A stretch of 64,000 nt of DNA from Saccharospirillum sp965652395 (GCA_965652395.1 CBFGUW010000009.1:62001-126000); one strand, 5' to 3'. Counted from the stretch's first letter, positions 42,779 through 51,426 are shown. The notes: a model not told the origin generated them from the sequence alone. Program-made: numbers and translations.

Positions 42779-43972
42779 TCAGTTAGTGCGCCCGACCGGG
42801 ATCGCCATTTCTTCCAGCGGAATCACCCGGACCAATTCAGGGATAGCCCACTCGACACCCTCTTCCACCTTGATGCGGAAGTGATACATCTGTTGCAGCG
42901 CCTGATGGTCCTCCGGGCGAAACATCATTTCACCCTTAGGGGTATTGAAACGCATTCCCTCCATGGTGGCGATCAAATCTTCCGTGTCGGTGGACTCGGC
43001 TTGCTTTAATGCTTCGACTATGGCGATTCCGGCGGCCATACCACCGGCCGTGAAGAAATCCGGCGGAGTGCCAAAGCGTTCGAGGTGCTGTTCGACCAAC
43101 CAGTTGTTGATTTCGTTTTTCGGATTTTCGTAATAGTAATAAGTCGCGCCTTCCATTCCCTCGAAGGGTTTATACCCCACCAATGCGGACAGGATGTTGC
43201 CACCGGTGGCAAATTCGATGTCGTACCGCTCCGGGTTCATCGCCTTCAATTTACCCATGGGGTTGCCACCGCCAGCCCAATAAAAGAAGACAACTTTTTC
43301 TCCTTCCTCGTCTTTTAACGCATCAAAAATCCGCTGACCGGCTGCTGTGAAATCCGTGGTATCGGTAGGAACGTATTCTTCGTGAACAAGCTCGGCACCG
43401 GTTTTTTCAACGGCTTCACGGAATGCGGCGATACCGTCACGGCCGAAGGCATAATCCTGCGCGAGCGTTGCGATTTTCACGCCCGGTTTGCCGACGGCCA
43501 CGGCGTTGGCAACAGCATCCTGCGATGAATTTCGGCCGGTACGGAAAATATAGCGATTGCCATTTTCACCGGTGATCGAGTCCGCCACGGCCGGTTCCAC
43601 GAGGAGAATTTTTTCGTACTCCTGCGCCACCGGCAGCATCGCCAACGCCACACCGGACGACACTGGCCCCACAGCCAGAGTAACTTCGTCGTCCGCGTAA
43701 GCTTCTTCCAACAGTGATCGGCCCGTGGCCGGGTCCAATTGGGTGTCTTTTTCGATGACTTCGATGGGGCGCCCCAACACCTCCATCGTACCGCCGGTGG
43801 CGTATTCCAGCCCTAGCATTAAGCCATCGTGGCTTTGCTTGGCGTAAGCCTCCAGAGGGCCGGTTTTACCGTAAACATGAGCGATTTTGATCGGATCTTC
43901 GGCGAATGCTTCGCCGCTGATCATAATGGGCAGCGTTAAGGCAACGCTCTTGATCAGGGTGGTGAGGTTCAT
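42779..43972 (-). CDS. Periplasmic substrate-binding protein of Liv-type transporter
   Basis: A 397-residue type I periplasmic binding protein with a signal peptide (cleavage after SGEAFA, about residue 24). The mature part begins EDPIKIAHVYGKTGPLEAYA, the usual LivJ/AmiC-like start, with VEPAVADSITGENGNRYIFR and FAFGRDGIAAFR-type segments (here DYAFGRDGIAAFREAVEK). The binding site is not close enough to LivJ to assign leucine. With two acyl-CoA ligases alongside, an aromatic, alicyclic or fatty carboxylate, or an amide, is more likely. First gene of the transporter operon; ligand unproven. Confidence 0.9.
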   Translation of the reverse strand: MNLTTLIKSVALTLPIMISGEAFAEDPIKIAHVYGKTGPLEAYAKQSHDGLMLGLEYATGGTMEVLGRPIEVIEKDTQLDPATGRSLLEEAYADDEVTLAVGPVSSGVALAMLPVAQEYEKILLVEPAVADSITGENGNRYIFRTGRNSSQDAVANAVAVGKPGVKIATLAQDYAFGRDGIAAFREAVEKTGAELVHEEYVPTDTTDFTAAGQRIFDALKDEEGEKVVFFYWAGGGNPMGKLKAMNPERYDIEFATGGNILSALVGYKPFEGMEGATYYYYENPKNEINNWLVEQHLERFGTPPDFFTAGGMAAGIAIVEALKQAESTDTEDLIATMEGMRFNTPKGEMMFRPEDHQALQQMYHFRIKVEEGVEWAIPELVRVIPLEEMAIPVGRTN

Positions 43973-44024
43973 AGCCTTCTCCTGTGTTTTATTGTGAATA
44001 CGAATGGTGTATTACTCCGGCGCC

Positions 44025-45518
44025 TCATTCCGCTTCGGAACGACGCACCCATTTTCTCACCGCGACCCGACGGATTTTTCCAGTCGGCGTGCGGGGCAGT
44101 TCATCCAGAAACACGAGGCGACGAGGTACCTTGTAGGTCGCCAGACGTTGTTTGCAAAAACGTTGCAACTCATCTTCGGTGGCCCAGTGGCCCGGCTTCA
44201 GCACCACGAAAGCGGTGGCGGTTTCACCCCAGGTGCGATCGTATTCACCGGTCACCGCCACATCCTGAACACAGCGATGCCGCAGCAGGCAATGTTCAAC
44301 CTCGGAGGGGTAGACGTTTTCACCACCGCAAATAAACATGTCGGTAACCCGGTCCACGATCCAGGTGTGGCCGTCACGATCCTGGTAGGCCAGATCGCCG
44401 CTGCGATACCAACCCCCTTCGAAAGCCTGTTGATTAGCCTCGGCGTTGCGCCAATACCCCGGCGTAATAGCCGGACCTCGCACCCAAACCTCCCCCACTT
44501 CACCAGGCGGAACAGGCTCACCATGAGGCCCCACCAGCTTGCATTCGGTGTGCGGCATCGCTCTTCCTACCCCTCCCGGAAAGGCTCGGGCTTCGGCTGC
44601 GGACTGAAAAAACAGGGTCGGACCGGACTCCGTCATACCGCATCCGTTGCGGATAACGACGCCCCGATCCGCCCAAAGACCCAACAGAGAGTCATCCATC
44701 GGAGCCCCGCCACTGGCCAGACATTCCGCACAGGAAGAGAGATCTTCGGACCGATGAAACTGTTCCGTTTCGGCCAAACGACGATACTGAGTGGGAACAA
44801 GCAGCACCTTGGTCAAACGCCGTGCAACCAGATCAGACATCAGTTGATCCGGTTGGAATTGCCGATAAACACGTACACTCCCGCCATGCATCAAAGTAGG
44901 TAACGCGAAAAGGTTAATGCCTGCGGTATGGTAATGAGGTAACACCGAGGCCGTGACATCATCCGGTTGAAGGGCCAGGGCCGCGTGCGCATTCCCGGCA
45001 TTGGCCAGAGCCATACCAGCGGTATAAATCACGGCCTTGGGTTTTCCGGTGGTGCCGCTGGTAAACAGCAAATACCAGGGTTCGTTATCAGCTACCGGTT
45101 CGGCCGCAGGCAACTCACCTTCGGGCATGTGCTCATCCAGCCAACCCAGTATCGCTCCCGACAAACGATGCAAGCTGGTGGCAACAGAGTGGAAATCCCG
45201 CTCGGCCAGTATGACCTTGGGCTCGATCAGGCTGGATTGCGCCAGTTGAACATCGATACTTTCCCGCCAGTTCAGCGGCACCAGAACCCAGCCCTGGCGA
45301 TAACAGCCCATCAATACAGCGAAAAAATCCAACCGGTTCCGGGCGAGCCAAAGCACTCTGTCTCCGCGTTGCAGACCCGTGGCCTTTAAGCGGCACACCC
45401 ACTCCTGAACGTGGGTATGCAGGTCGGCGATACTCCAGGTCTCATCCTCTGGCACCGAGATCAACGCCGGTTTATCGCCCCAGGACTCGGCCCATTGCCG
45501 GGAATCCAAGGAGTTCAC
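44025..45518 (-). CDS. AMP-forming acyl-CoA ligase (second)
   Basis: A 497-residue ANL-family enzyme: LLFTSGTTGKPKAVIYTAG (P-loop), GCGMTESGPTLFF, hinge DRVTDMFICGGENVYPSEVE and catalytic Lys in PRTPTGKIRR. It is distinct from the 542-residue ligase in this cluster. The start is GTG 45518 with GGAG eight bases upstream, overlapping the TetR stop (GTGA). It lies upstream of the transporter genes in the same direction, separated by 52 bp. Activates an unknown carboxylate; cytoplasmic. Confidence 0.9.
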   Translation of the reverse strand: MNSLDSRQWAESWGDKPALISVPEDETWSIADLHTHVQEWVCRLKATGLQRGDRVLWLARNRLDFFAVLMGCYRQGWVLVPLNWRESIDVQLAQSSLIEPKVILAERDFHSVATSLHRLSGAILGWLDEHMPEGELPAAEPVADNEPWYLLFTSGTTGKPKAVIYTAGMALANAGNAHAALALQPDDVTASVLPHYHTAGINLFALPTLMHGGSVRVYRQFQPDQLMSDLVARRLTKVLLVPTQYRRLAETEQFHRSEDLSSCAECLASGGAPMDDSLLGLWADRGVVIRNGCGMTESGPTLFFQSAAEARAFPGGVGRAMPHTECKLVGPHGEPVPPGEVGEVWVRGPAITPGYWRNAEANQQAFEGGWYRSGDLAYQDRDGHTWIVDRVTDMFICGGENVYPSEVEHCLLRHRCVQDVAVTGEYDRTWGETATAFVVLKPGHWATEDELQRFCKQRLATYKVPRRLVFLDELPRTPTGKIRRVAVRKWVRRSEAE

Positions 45519-46114
45519 CGGGGTGGCTCCATGCCATGGATCATCAAATCCAGTACCGACCTGACCACCTCTTCCAAATCACGATCTTCGTTCCACAACA
45601 GATAACGCTGGCCGATAAAATGCATCATCCCCATGATGGACCAAGCCCATATCTGGTAGTCCCCTTCACGGATTTGTTGTTCCCGTCCGGCCTTGGTCAG
45701 AGCTTCGATATAGCCTTCAGCGAAGGCCTCGTAATAGGCGCGATGGACTTCCGCATCGACAAACTGGCTTTCCTGTACGATGCGATAAAGGTTCGGGTGG
45801 GCACGAATGTAGTCCAGAAAGGCGCGAAAGCCGACGCGTTCAGCCTGCATCCGGTCGTCGACATCGATCACCTGTTCGGACAGGTAGTGACGCAATTGTC
45901 GACTCGTATAGAGCACCAGCTCCCGCAGCACGGCCTCCTTGGTTTTGAAATAGAGGTAAAAGGTGCCTTGCCCAATTTCGGCCCGACGGGTAATACCCAC
46001 AATGGACCCCTCATGGAACCCCCGCTCGCCAAACTCCGCTTCGGCGGCACGAAGGATTTTCTCAAGGGTACGGGCCCCCCGAGCGGTTTTGGGAGTAAGA
46101 CTGTGCTGGGACAT
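45515..46114 (-). CDS. TetR-family transcriptional regulator
   Basis: A 199-residue regulator. The N-terminal helix-turn-helix spans about residues 17-60 (ILRAAEAEFGERGFHEGSIV, RAEIGQGTFYLYFKTKEAVL), typical TetR/AcrR. The C-terminal ligand domain is divergent. The ATG at 46114 is chosen; a TTG two codons upstream is possible. Its stop overlaps the acyl-CoA ligase start, so it probably controls that operon in response to the substrate or its CoA ester, through the inverted repeat at 46120-46141. Confidence 0.9.
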   Translation of the reverse strand: MSQHSLTPKTARGARTLEKILRAAEAEFGERGFHEGSIVGITRRAEIGQGTFYLYFKTKEAVLRELVLYTSRQLRHYLSEQVIDVDDRMQAERVGFRAFLDYIRAHPNLYRIVQESQFVDAEVHRAYYEAFAEGYIEALTKAGREQQIREGDYQIWAWSIMGMMHFIGQRYLLWNEDRDLEEVVRSVLDLMIHGMEPPR

Positions 46115-46119
46115 AACCA

Positions 46120-46141
46120 AACCTGAGAGTCGATTCAGGTC
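46120..46141. promoter_or_regulatory. Inverted repeat, candidate TetR operator
   Basis: AACCTGA-GAGTCGAT-TCAGGTC: 6-7-bp arms (ACCTGA/TCAGGT) around an 8-bp centre, immediately before the TetR start. Position and symmetry suit autoregulation by the TetR protein. Confidence 0.5.
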
Positions 46142-46273
46142 TCACAGTACGATAACAAGAACCGTTTGGCAAGCATGGCTTTCACCCTACTTTTGGAGGA
46201 GCCAATCGATGGCCGGGAACGCCCCGAGTCGTTTCTTAATTTCTTCTAAATGCGCCAACCACCGAGATTTTTC

Positions 46274-46300
46274 TAACTTTTGAACTATTCTTGCCGATAG
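46274..46300 (+). promoter_or_regulatory. Sigma-28 (FliA) promoter of the chemoreceptor gene
   Basis: TAACTTTT at 46274-46281, an 11-base spacer and GCCGATAG at 46293-46300, against consensus TAAAGTTT-N11-GCCGATAA. The -10 box is nearly perfect. It is 47 bp from the ATG. Confidence 0.8.
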
Positions 46301-46347
46301 ACAATAACTACAAGAACTCTTTGTGTTCCCGATTGGAGCAACAAGCT

Positions 46348-48366
46348 ATGAAGCTGACCGTGATCATGAAAACAGCCCTGGGGTTTGGGCTTATCCTCGC
46401 ATTAATGATCGGCATTTCGGTTACAGCGCTGACCAACCAATCATCGGTCGGACGGCTCTTTCGCATCACCACCTCGGAAGTGGTACCGGAAATGCAGGAG
46501 GCCTACCGGCTGGTAATCGCCATTCAGAATGCCAATAAAGCCGTTTCACAACACGCCGCCGTCACCGACCCGGCTTTGCTGGAACAGTATGAGCAGGATT
46601 TCGCCGCCGCCAGTGATGCCGTGGCGACCACTCACCAGAACCTGAGCGAACAGCTCGCTGGTCAGCCAAGGCTGTCCGCTCCCCTGGAAACGGCTTACAC
46701 CCAGGCCGGTCAGGCTCTCGCCCTCGGGCAACAGCATCTGGCCACTCGGCGTGAGGTTCTCGATTCCCGCCAGGCCTTCCTGCAGGAATATCAAAGCCAG
46801 GGCTCCCGGTGGCTCACCTTCGCCAACGACATGAAAATCGTTGATCGTGTTTTGGAAAACCTGGCCACCAGTACCGACCGGGTGGCGAGTCAGGTCGGGG
46901 GCGATGCCAAATATATTCTGGACCGCATCGCGCTGATTCGTTCCGGCGTGACGGGCATTGGCGGTCTGGAGTCAGCCCAGGCGGTTGAGGGCGTACAGGC
47001 CAACCTCAGTGGAGAGCTGGAACGGGTCGATACCCGGTTGGAACGCCTGGCGTCCTCTAACGAAATTGTCCATCGTTACCTCTCAACCTATGTGGAACTT
47101 CTACGCACGGCCGTCATGGGTGAAAACGGCACCGTTCCACTCTATCTGAAATCGATCCAGGCGGCTGAAAACAGTGCCGACCTTTTGGCACGGCTGGCGG
47201 ACACCGTTAACCAAAGCGTTCAGGAACTTAGCGTTTTGACCCAGGCGCTTTCCGATGAAGGGCTGCGCCTGGCCGAAGAGGTGGAGGATGCCAATACCCA
47301 ATCAACCTTTACCGTCGTCGGCGTGTTGGGTGCCTCCCTGGTGGTGGCGCTGGCCATCATGTTCTCGCTGATTCGTAGCATCCGCCAACCGCTGAAAACC
47401 ATCACAGCGCTGCTCGCCGCCGTCTCCGATGGCGATTTGTCCAAGAAAATGACCATCAAGTCGAACGATGAGTTTTCGCAAATTGGTCGCGGTATCAACG
47501 AACTGATAGATCACACCAAAGACATCATCGTTGATATCAAAAAGACAGCCACCGAAGTGGAATCGGTTGCGGTCCAGGTCACTCAGACAACCAAATCCAG
47601 CTCGGAAAAACTCCTGTTGCAAAAAGACCAGTCGGCTTCCATCGCCACCGCCGTCTCGGAAATGACTTCCTCAGCCAGTGAAATTTCGGAGAACGCCAGC
47701 AATACCCTGAGCCAGGTGAAAGAAGTGAACGGCTCGGCCTCTGAAGGCCAGAAGAACATGCGCAACAGCAACGAAGTGATCAAACAACTGGTGGACGACC
47801 TGAACCACGCCAGCGAAGTCGTCAACAACCTGCAACAGGAATCGGACAACATCAGCCAGATCCTGAACGTGATCCAGGGCATTGCCGAGCAGACCAACTT
47901 ACTGGCATTGAACGCCGCTATAGAAGCCGCCCGGGCGGGCGAGCAAGGGCGAGGCTTTGCGGTCGTGGCAGACGAAGTACGCAGCTTGGCCAGCAAAACA
48001 CAAAGCTCGACTGAAGAGATTTATGAAATGATCGACCGGTTACAGACCCGGGCCAACAATGCTGTCGGACTGATGACCAAAAATCTGGAGCGGGTGGAAC
48101 AACTGGTCTCCAGTGCAGAAGACACCGACCACTCCATTCAAACGATTCTGGCGTCGCTGCAGCACATTAACGACATGAGTCAGCACATTGCCGAAGGCAC
48201 CTCCAGTCAGCAGGCAACGGCCGAGGAAGTATCGCGATCCATTCAGGAAATCGCTGAAATTTCGGACACCATTTACTCGAACGCCACCATGAATGTGAAG
48301 ACCTTTGAGCGGCTTAACGAACTGGTGGAGCACCAGAATGAGTCGGTGAGTCGGTTTAGATATTGA
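46348..48366 (+). CDS. Methyl-accepting chemotaxis protein
   Basis: A 672-residue chemoreceptor. TM1 at about residues 8-30, a periplasmic, mostly helical domain of about 290 residues, TM2 at about 319-341 (FTVVGVLGASLVVALAIMF), HAMP (SIRQPLKTITALLAAVSDGD), then a signalling domain with hairpin tip LLALNAAIEAARAGEQGRG (about 520-540). GGAG precedes ATG 46348. The C-terminus (ESVSRFRY) has no CheR-tethering pentapeptide. Ligand unknown. A sigma-28 promoter puts it in the late flagellar regulon. Confidence 0.93.
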   Translation: MKLTVIMKTALGFGLILALMIGISVTALTNQSSVGRLFRITTSEVVPEMQEAYRLVIAIQNANKAVSQHAAVTDPALLEQYEQDFAAASDAVATTHQNLSEQLAGQPRLSAPLETAYTQAGQALALGQQHLATRREVLDSRQAFLQEYQSQGSRWLTFANDMKIVDRVLENLATSTDRVASQVGGDAKYILDRIALIRSGVTGIGGLESAQAVEGVQANLSGELERVDTRLERLASSNEIVHRYLSTYVELLRTAVMGENGTVPLYLKSIQAAENSADLLARLADTVNQSVQELSVLTQALSDEGLRLAEEVEDANTQSTFTVVGVLGASLVVALAIMFSLIRSIRQPLKTITALLAAVSDGDLSKKMTIKSNDEFSQIGRGINELIDHTKDIIVDIKKTATEVESVAVQVTQTTKSSSEKLLLQKDQSASIATAVSEMTSSASEISENASNTLSQVKEVNGSASEGQKNMRNSNEVIKQLVDDLNHASEVVNNLQQESDNISQILNVIQGIAEQTNLLALNAAIEAARAGEQGRGFAVVADEVRSLASKTQSSTEEIYEMIDRLQTRANNAVGLMTKNLERVEQLVSSAEDTDHSIQTILASLQHINDMSQHIAEGTSSQQATAEEVSRSIQEIAEISDTIYSNATMNVKTFERLNELVEHQNESVSRFRY

Positions 48367-48372
48367 TGTGAT

Positions 48373-48461
48373 CCGGGAGACGGGAAACGCCGGACGGAAG
48401 ATGCTAAACCTGTGAAACACCGTTCTTTGAGGAGACGGGAGACGCCGTGCGCCTCCCTCTT
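48373..48461. repeat. GGGAGACGC-family repeat, copy C (after the chemoreceptor gene)
   Basis: CCGGGAGACGGGAAACGCCG and GACGGAAGATGCTAAA at the left, GAGGAGACGGGAGACGCCG at the right. The unit matches copies A and B in the flg operon. Here two plus-oriented units are followed by a short reverse-like tail (CCTCCCTCTTCGC). It lies between two convergent genes (48367-48470). Confidence 0.6.
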
Positions 48462-48470
48462 CGCTTCAAC

Positions 48471-48902
48471 TTAGACCTGGCTTTTTAGCCACTGATCGAA
48501 ATGCGCGGCCGGTAAGGCCCCCGCTTGCCGGGTTAATTCCCGGCCATTCTTGAATATCAACAAACTGGGAATGCTGCGAATGCCATAACGTTCAGCCAGC
48601 GCCTGCTCTTCTTCGGTATTCACCTTCACCATGCGAATCTTCGGCTCCCACCGCCCGGCCGCCTGTTCGAATACTGGGGCGAACTGTTTGCAGGGACCAC
48701 ACCAACTGGCCCAGAAATCGACCACGACGGGAATATCCGATTTCAACACCAGCTTTTCAAAATTCGCACGAGTGCCTTTAACCGAGGCACCGCTAAAGAC
48801 CGGTTGTTTACAGTGGCCGCATTTGGGGCCGTCAACCAGGCGGTCGGTGGGAATTCGGTTGGGGGTGCCGCAGTGGGCACAAGCGATGGTGGAGGTACTC
48901 AT
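48471..48902 (-). CDS. trxC: Thioredoxin 2 (zinc-ribbon thioredoxin)
   Basis: A 143-residue TrxC. The N-terminal zinc ribbon has Cys8, Cys11, Cys28 and Cys31 (CAHC, CGHC); the thioredoxin domain follows with active site FWASWCGPCK (Cys68, Cys71) and the cis-Pro region RSIPSLLIFKNG. Cytoplasmic disulfide reductase; TrxC is often induced by oxidative stress. The leader is unusual: its GAGG ribosome site lies in the 3' arm of a stem-loop that also looks like the fpr terminator. Confidence 0.95.
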   Translation of the reverse strand: MSTSTIACAHCGTPNRIPTDRLVDGPKCGHCKQPVFSGASVKGTRANFEKLVLKSDIPVVVDFWASWCGPCKQFAPVFEQAAGRWEPKIRMVKVNTEEEQALAERYGIRSIPSLLIFKNGRELTRQAGALPAAHFDQWLKSQV

Positions 48903-48905
48903 GAG

Positions 48906-48942
48906 AAAAAGCCTCTATATCATTTTTAGCTAATATAGAGGC
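48906..48942 (-). terminator. Terminator of fpr overlapping the trxC leader
   Basis: Minus strand: GCCTCTATAT, a 12-base loop, ATATAGAGGC, then TTTTT. The 10-bp perfect stem and T run have the form of an intrinsic terminator 27 bp after the fpr stop. The T run ends three bases before the trxC ATG, and the 3' arm carries GAGG at SD distance, so the same fold could also hide the trxC ribosome site. Confidence 0.75.
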
Positions 48943-48968
48943 ACCCAAACAGGGAACAAGGGGAGAGG

Positions 48969-49745
48969 TTATTTTTCGACGAACGCGCGTTCTATGACGT
49001 ATTCGCCAATGTGTCCGGCGCGGGTCTCGTTAAAGCCCCAATCATCCAGAATGGCCGTGGTGTCTTTCAACATGGCCGGGCTGCCGCACAGCATGAAACG
49101 GTCGTCTTCTTTGTTGGGCTTTGGCACACCCAGATCGTCAAACAACTTGCCACTGATCATGAGATCCGTCAGTCGACCTTCGTTGCGGTAAGGTTCACGG
49201 GTAACCGTCGGATAGTAATAGAGCTTGTCACGAATCAGTTCGCCGAAAAACTCGTTGTTCGGCAGCTCGTCCTCAATCAGCTTCTGATACGCCAGTTCAG
49301 ACTTATAGCGTACGCCGTGGGTGAGAATCACGCGGTCGAACTGCTCGTAAATTTCCGGGTCTTTAATAATGCTGATAAACGGGGCCAGACCGGTGCCGGT
49401 AGACAACAGGTAGAGATTGCGCCCCGGCAACAGGTGGTCCGCCACCAGCGTGCCGGTTGGTTTCCGGCCCACATATATTTGGTCACCCGGCTGAATATTC
49501 TGCAGCTTGGACGTCAACGGGCCGTCCGGCACCTTGATACTGAAGAACTCCAGCTCTTCCTCGTAGTTGGCGCTGGCAATGGAATAGGCACGCAACAATG
49601 GACGGCCGTTATCCTGTTCCAGACCAATCATCGTGAAGTAGCCGTTCTTGAAACGAAAACCCGGGTCACGGCTCGTTGTGAAACTGAACAGAGTGTCATT
49701 CCAATGCCGAACACTGGTGACAGTCTCGATATTTAAATTCGACAT
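48969..49745 (-). CDS. fpr: Ferredoxin/flavodoxin-NADP reductase Fpr
   Basis: A 258-residue plant-type FNR. FAD-binding RAYSIAS and FSIKVPDGPLTS, NADP-binding LLSTGTGLAPFIS, VILTHGVRYKSELAY and FMLCGSPAML, and the C-terminus HIGEYVIERAFVEK typical of bacterial subclass Fpr ending beyond the aromatic stack. It moves electrons between NADPH and ferredoxin or flavodoxin and is linked to oxidative stress. It is divergent from the LysR-type regulator finR, as in Pseudomonas. Cytoplasmic. Confidence 0.95.
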   Translation of the reverse strand: MSNLNIETVTSVRHWNDTLFSFTTSRDPGFRFKNGYFTMIGLEQDNGRPLLRAYSIASANYEEELEFFSIKVPDGPLTSKLQNIQPGDQIYVGRKPTGTLVADHLLPGRNLYLLSTGTGLAPFISIIKDPEIYEQFDRVILTHGVRYKSELAYQKLIEDELPNNEFFGELIRDKLYYYPTVTREPYRNEGRLTDLMISGKLFDDLGVPKPNKEDDRFMLCGSPAMLKDTTAILDDWGFNETRAGHIGEYVIERAFVEK

Positions 49746-49803
49746 AAGAACCTCTTTATTTCGAATAATGCGTTATATAGCACTACTATACTCAGCAAAG
49801 CGT

Positions 49804-49852
49804 TATCGGCAAAATGACTATTTCCGATATCATTTATTGGTAATTCCGATAT
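49804..49852. promoter_or_regulatory. Three half-sites between fpr and finR
   Basis: TATCGG at 49804-49809 is followed by CCGATA at 49824-49829 and again at 49846-49851 (within TTCCGATAT direct repeats with a 22-bp period). The first and second form an inverted repeat with two-turn spacing, as expected for a LysR-type tetramer. The third overlaps the finR start codon, suggesting autorepression. Confidence 0.5.
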
Positions 49853-50738
49853 GAAATTCACACTCAGGCAGTTACAGGTGGTTTTGGCCACCGCTCACCA
49901 TGAAAACATCAGTCGGGCGGCGGCCAGTCTGAATATGTCCCAGTCCGCCGCTTCCGGTGCCCTGAAAGAGTTCGAAACGCTGTACGAAGTTCGGTTGTTT
50001 GAACGGGCTGGCAAGCGCCTGAAACTGAATGAGGTGGGTCGCCAGCTTTGGCCTCGGGTAGAAGCTCTGCTGGAGCAGGCCACGGAACTCGAAAGGGACC
50101 TGACCCGCCATCACGATCTCGGCCGACTCAAAGTGGGCGCCACCCTGACAATTGGTAACTATCTGGCAGTGAAATTCATGGCGCAGTATATGGCCGAACA
50201 ACCAAATGCCAGGGTGAAACTGGAAGTGGCCAATACCCGGGCTATCGCGGACCGCGTTCTCTCTTTCGATCTTGATCTGGGCATGATCGAAGGCGAAATC
50301 AACCACCCCGACCTGGAGTTGCAACGCTGGCGCTCGGACGACCTGGTGGCCTTTTGCGCCCCGGACCACCCGCTCGCTCGGCAGGCACTGAGTGATGCCG
50401 ACCTGCTTAACGAAGCCTGGATAGTAAGGGAACCCGGTTCAGGCACACGTCAGACCTTCGAAAGAGGTATGCACGGCATTCTTACCGACCTGCACATCGC
50501 CTTGGAACTGGAGCATACCGAGGCCATTAAACGTGCGGTGGAAGCCGGGCTGGGTATCAGTTGCCTGTCCCGTGTCAGCCTGCATGAAGCATTTCGACGC
50601 GGAACATTAATTCCCCTCGATATTCCGCATCGGGATTTTAGCCGGGAGTTTTATTTTGTATTACACCGGCAAAAATATCGTAGCCCGGGAATCCAACGGT
50701 GGTTGGAATTGTGTCAAAGCTTCCCCGAAGTTAAATAG
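49851..50738 (+). CDS. finR: LysR-type regulator FinR
   Basis: A 295-residue LysR regulator: helix-turn-helix in LRQLQVVLATAHHENISRAA and ASLNMSQSAASGALKEFE, followed by a periplasmic-binding-like effector domain. It is transcribed divergently from fpr; in Pseudomonas FinR activates the fpr gene under superoxide or oxidative stress, so the role is assigned by context and family. No obvious Cys pair marks it as a redox sensor. Confidence 0.87.
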   Translation: MKFTLRQLQVVLATAHHENISRAAASLNMSQSAASGALKEFETLYEVRLFERAGKRLKLNEVGRQLWPRVEALLEQATELERDLTRHHDLGRLKVGATLTIGNYLAVKFMAQYMAEQPNARVKLEVANTRAIADRVLSFDLDLGMIEGEINHPDLELQRWRSDDLVAFCAPDHPLARQALSDADLLNEAWIVREPGSGTRQTFERGMHGILTDLHIALELEHTEAIKRAVEAGLGISCLSRVSLHEAFRRGTLIPLDIPHRDFSREFYFVLHRQKYRSPGIQRWLELCQSFPEVK

Positions 50739-50835
50739 GCTGATAAAGTTCACCTCAACCCCAGTCGTCGGTTCTAAGGATTGTGAAATCGCGGAGTGGC
50801 GGCGGGATGAAATGCCCGAACCTCAAGGATTTACA

Positions 50836-51375
50836 ATGAAGTTGATTCAATGGCTAGCCATTGCAGCGGCAACTGCACTGGCCGGATGTGCCACTTTGCC
50901 AGCCCCTTCCGAAACCCAAGGCGGCATGCTTGCCTTCCCCTTGGATATTAAAAACCAAACCAGCTTCCCGATTTATTACGTCTTCGAATACACAATTTAC
51001 GATGAGGACACCAATCTGGAAGTCGACCGGATTCAGATCAATCCGGCTCAAGGCTCCGATGTCAGCACTTATGGGCCGTATCCCGCCGGTGATTATTACA
51101 TCGGCATGCTGACAACTCGCGTAAAAGATTCCTCGAAATTCTCTTTCTCTTACAAACCTACGCCCAGAGAAGTTCGAATTGATTTCTCGATAGAGGAAGA
51201 TACGGTCACCCTCATTAATCAGACACAACAAGTGCATCAGTATATGACCGAGGGTCGAAAATTCAGAACCGCGAACGGCTTGGCGGATCTGACTGATGAG
51301 GTAAAAGAGAAAGCGTTGGAAAGCCTGGCAAAGCAGGATAAAGAAAATGCCTGGACCATCGAAGTATTGGAATAA
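50836..51375 (+). CDS. Small predicted lipoprotein, unknown function
   Basis: A 179-residue protein with a lipoprotein signal: MKLIQWLAIAAATALAGC, lipobox LAGC (Cys18). The mature part is beta-rich, with IYYVFEYTIYDEDTNLEVDR and GPYPAGDYYIGMLTTRV, possibly one Ig-like domain, and a helical tail (LTDEVKEKALESLAKQDKEN). AAGGA precedes ATG 50836; the frame extends to 50656 inside finR and is ignored. No family recognised. It follows finR by 97 bp and converges with the thiolase gene. Confidence 0.8.
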   Translation: MKLIQWLAIAAATALAGCATLPAPSETQGGMLAFPLDIKNQTSFPIYYVFEYTIYDEDTNLEVDRIQINPAQGSDVSTYGPYPAGDYYIGMLTTRVKDSSKFSFSYKPTPREVRIDFSIEEDTVTLINQTQQVHQYMTEGRKFRTANGLADLTDEVKEKALESLAKQDKENAWTIEVLE

Positions 51376-51393
51376 AACCCAGGTGATTAACCC

Positions 51394-51414
51394 CAGGCAC
51401 AATCGCGGTGCCTG
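51394..51414. terminator. Hairpin between convergent lipoprotein and thiolase genes
   Basis: CAGGCAC-AATCGCG-GTGCCTG: a 7-bp stem and 7-base loop, 19 bp after one stop and 13 bp from the other. There is no T run on either side, so it is only a possible terminator. Confidence 0.4.
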
Positions 51415-51426
51415 AGGTTACAGTCA

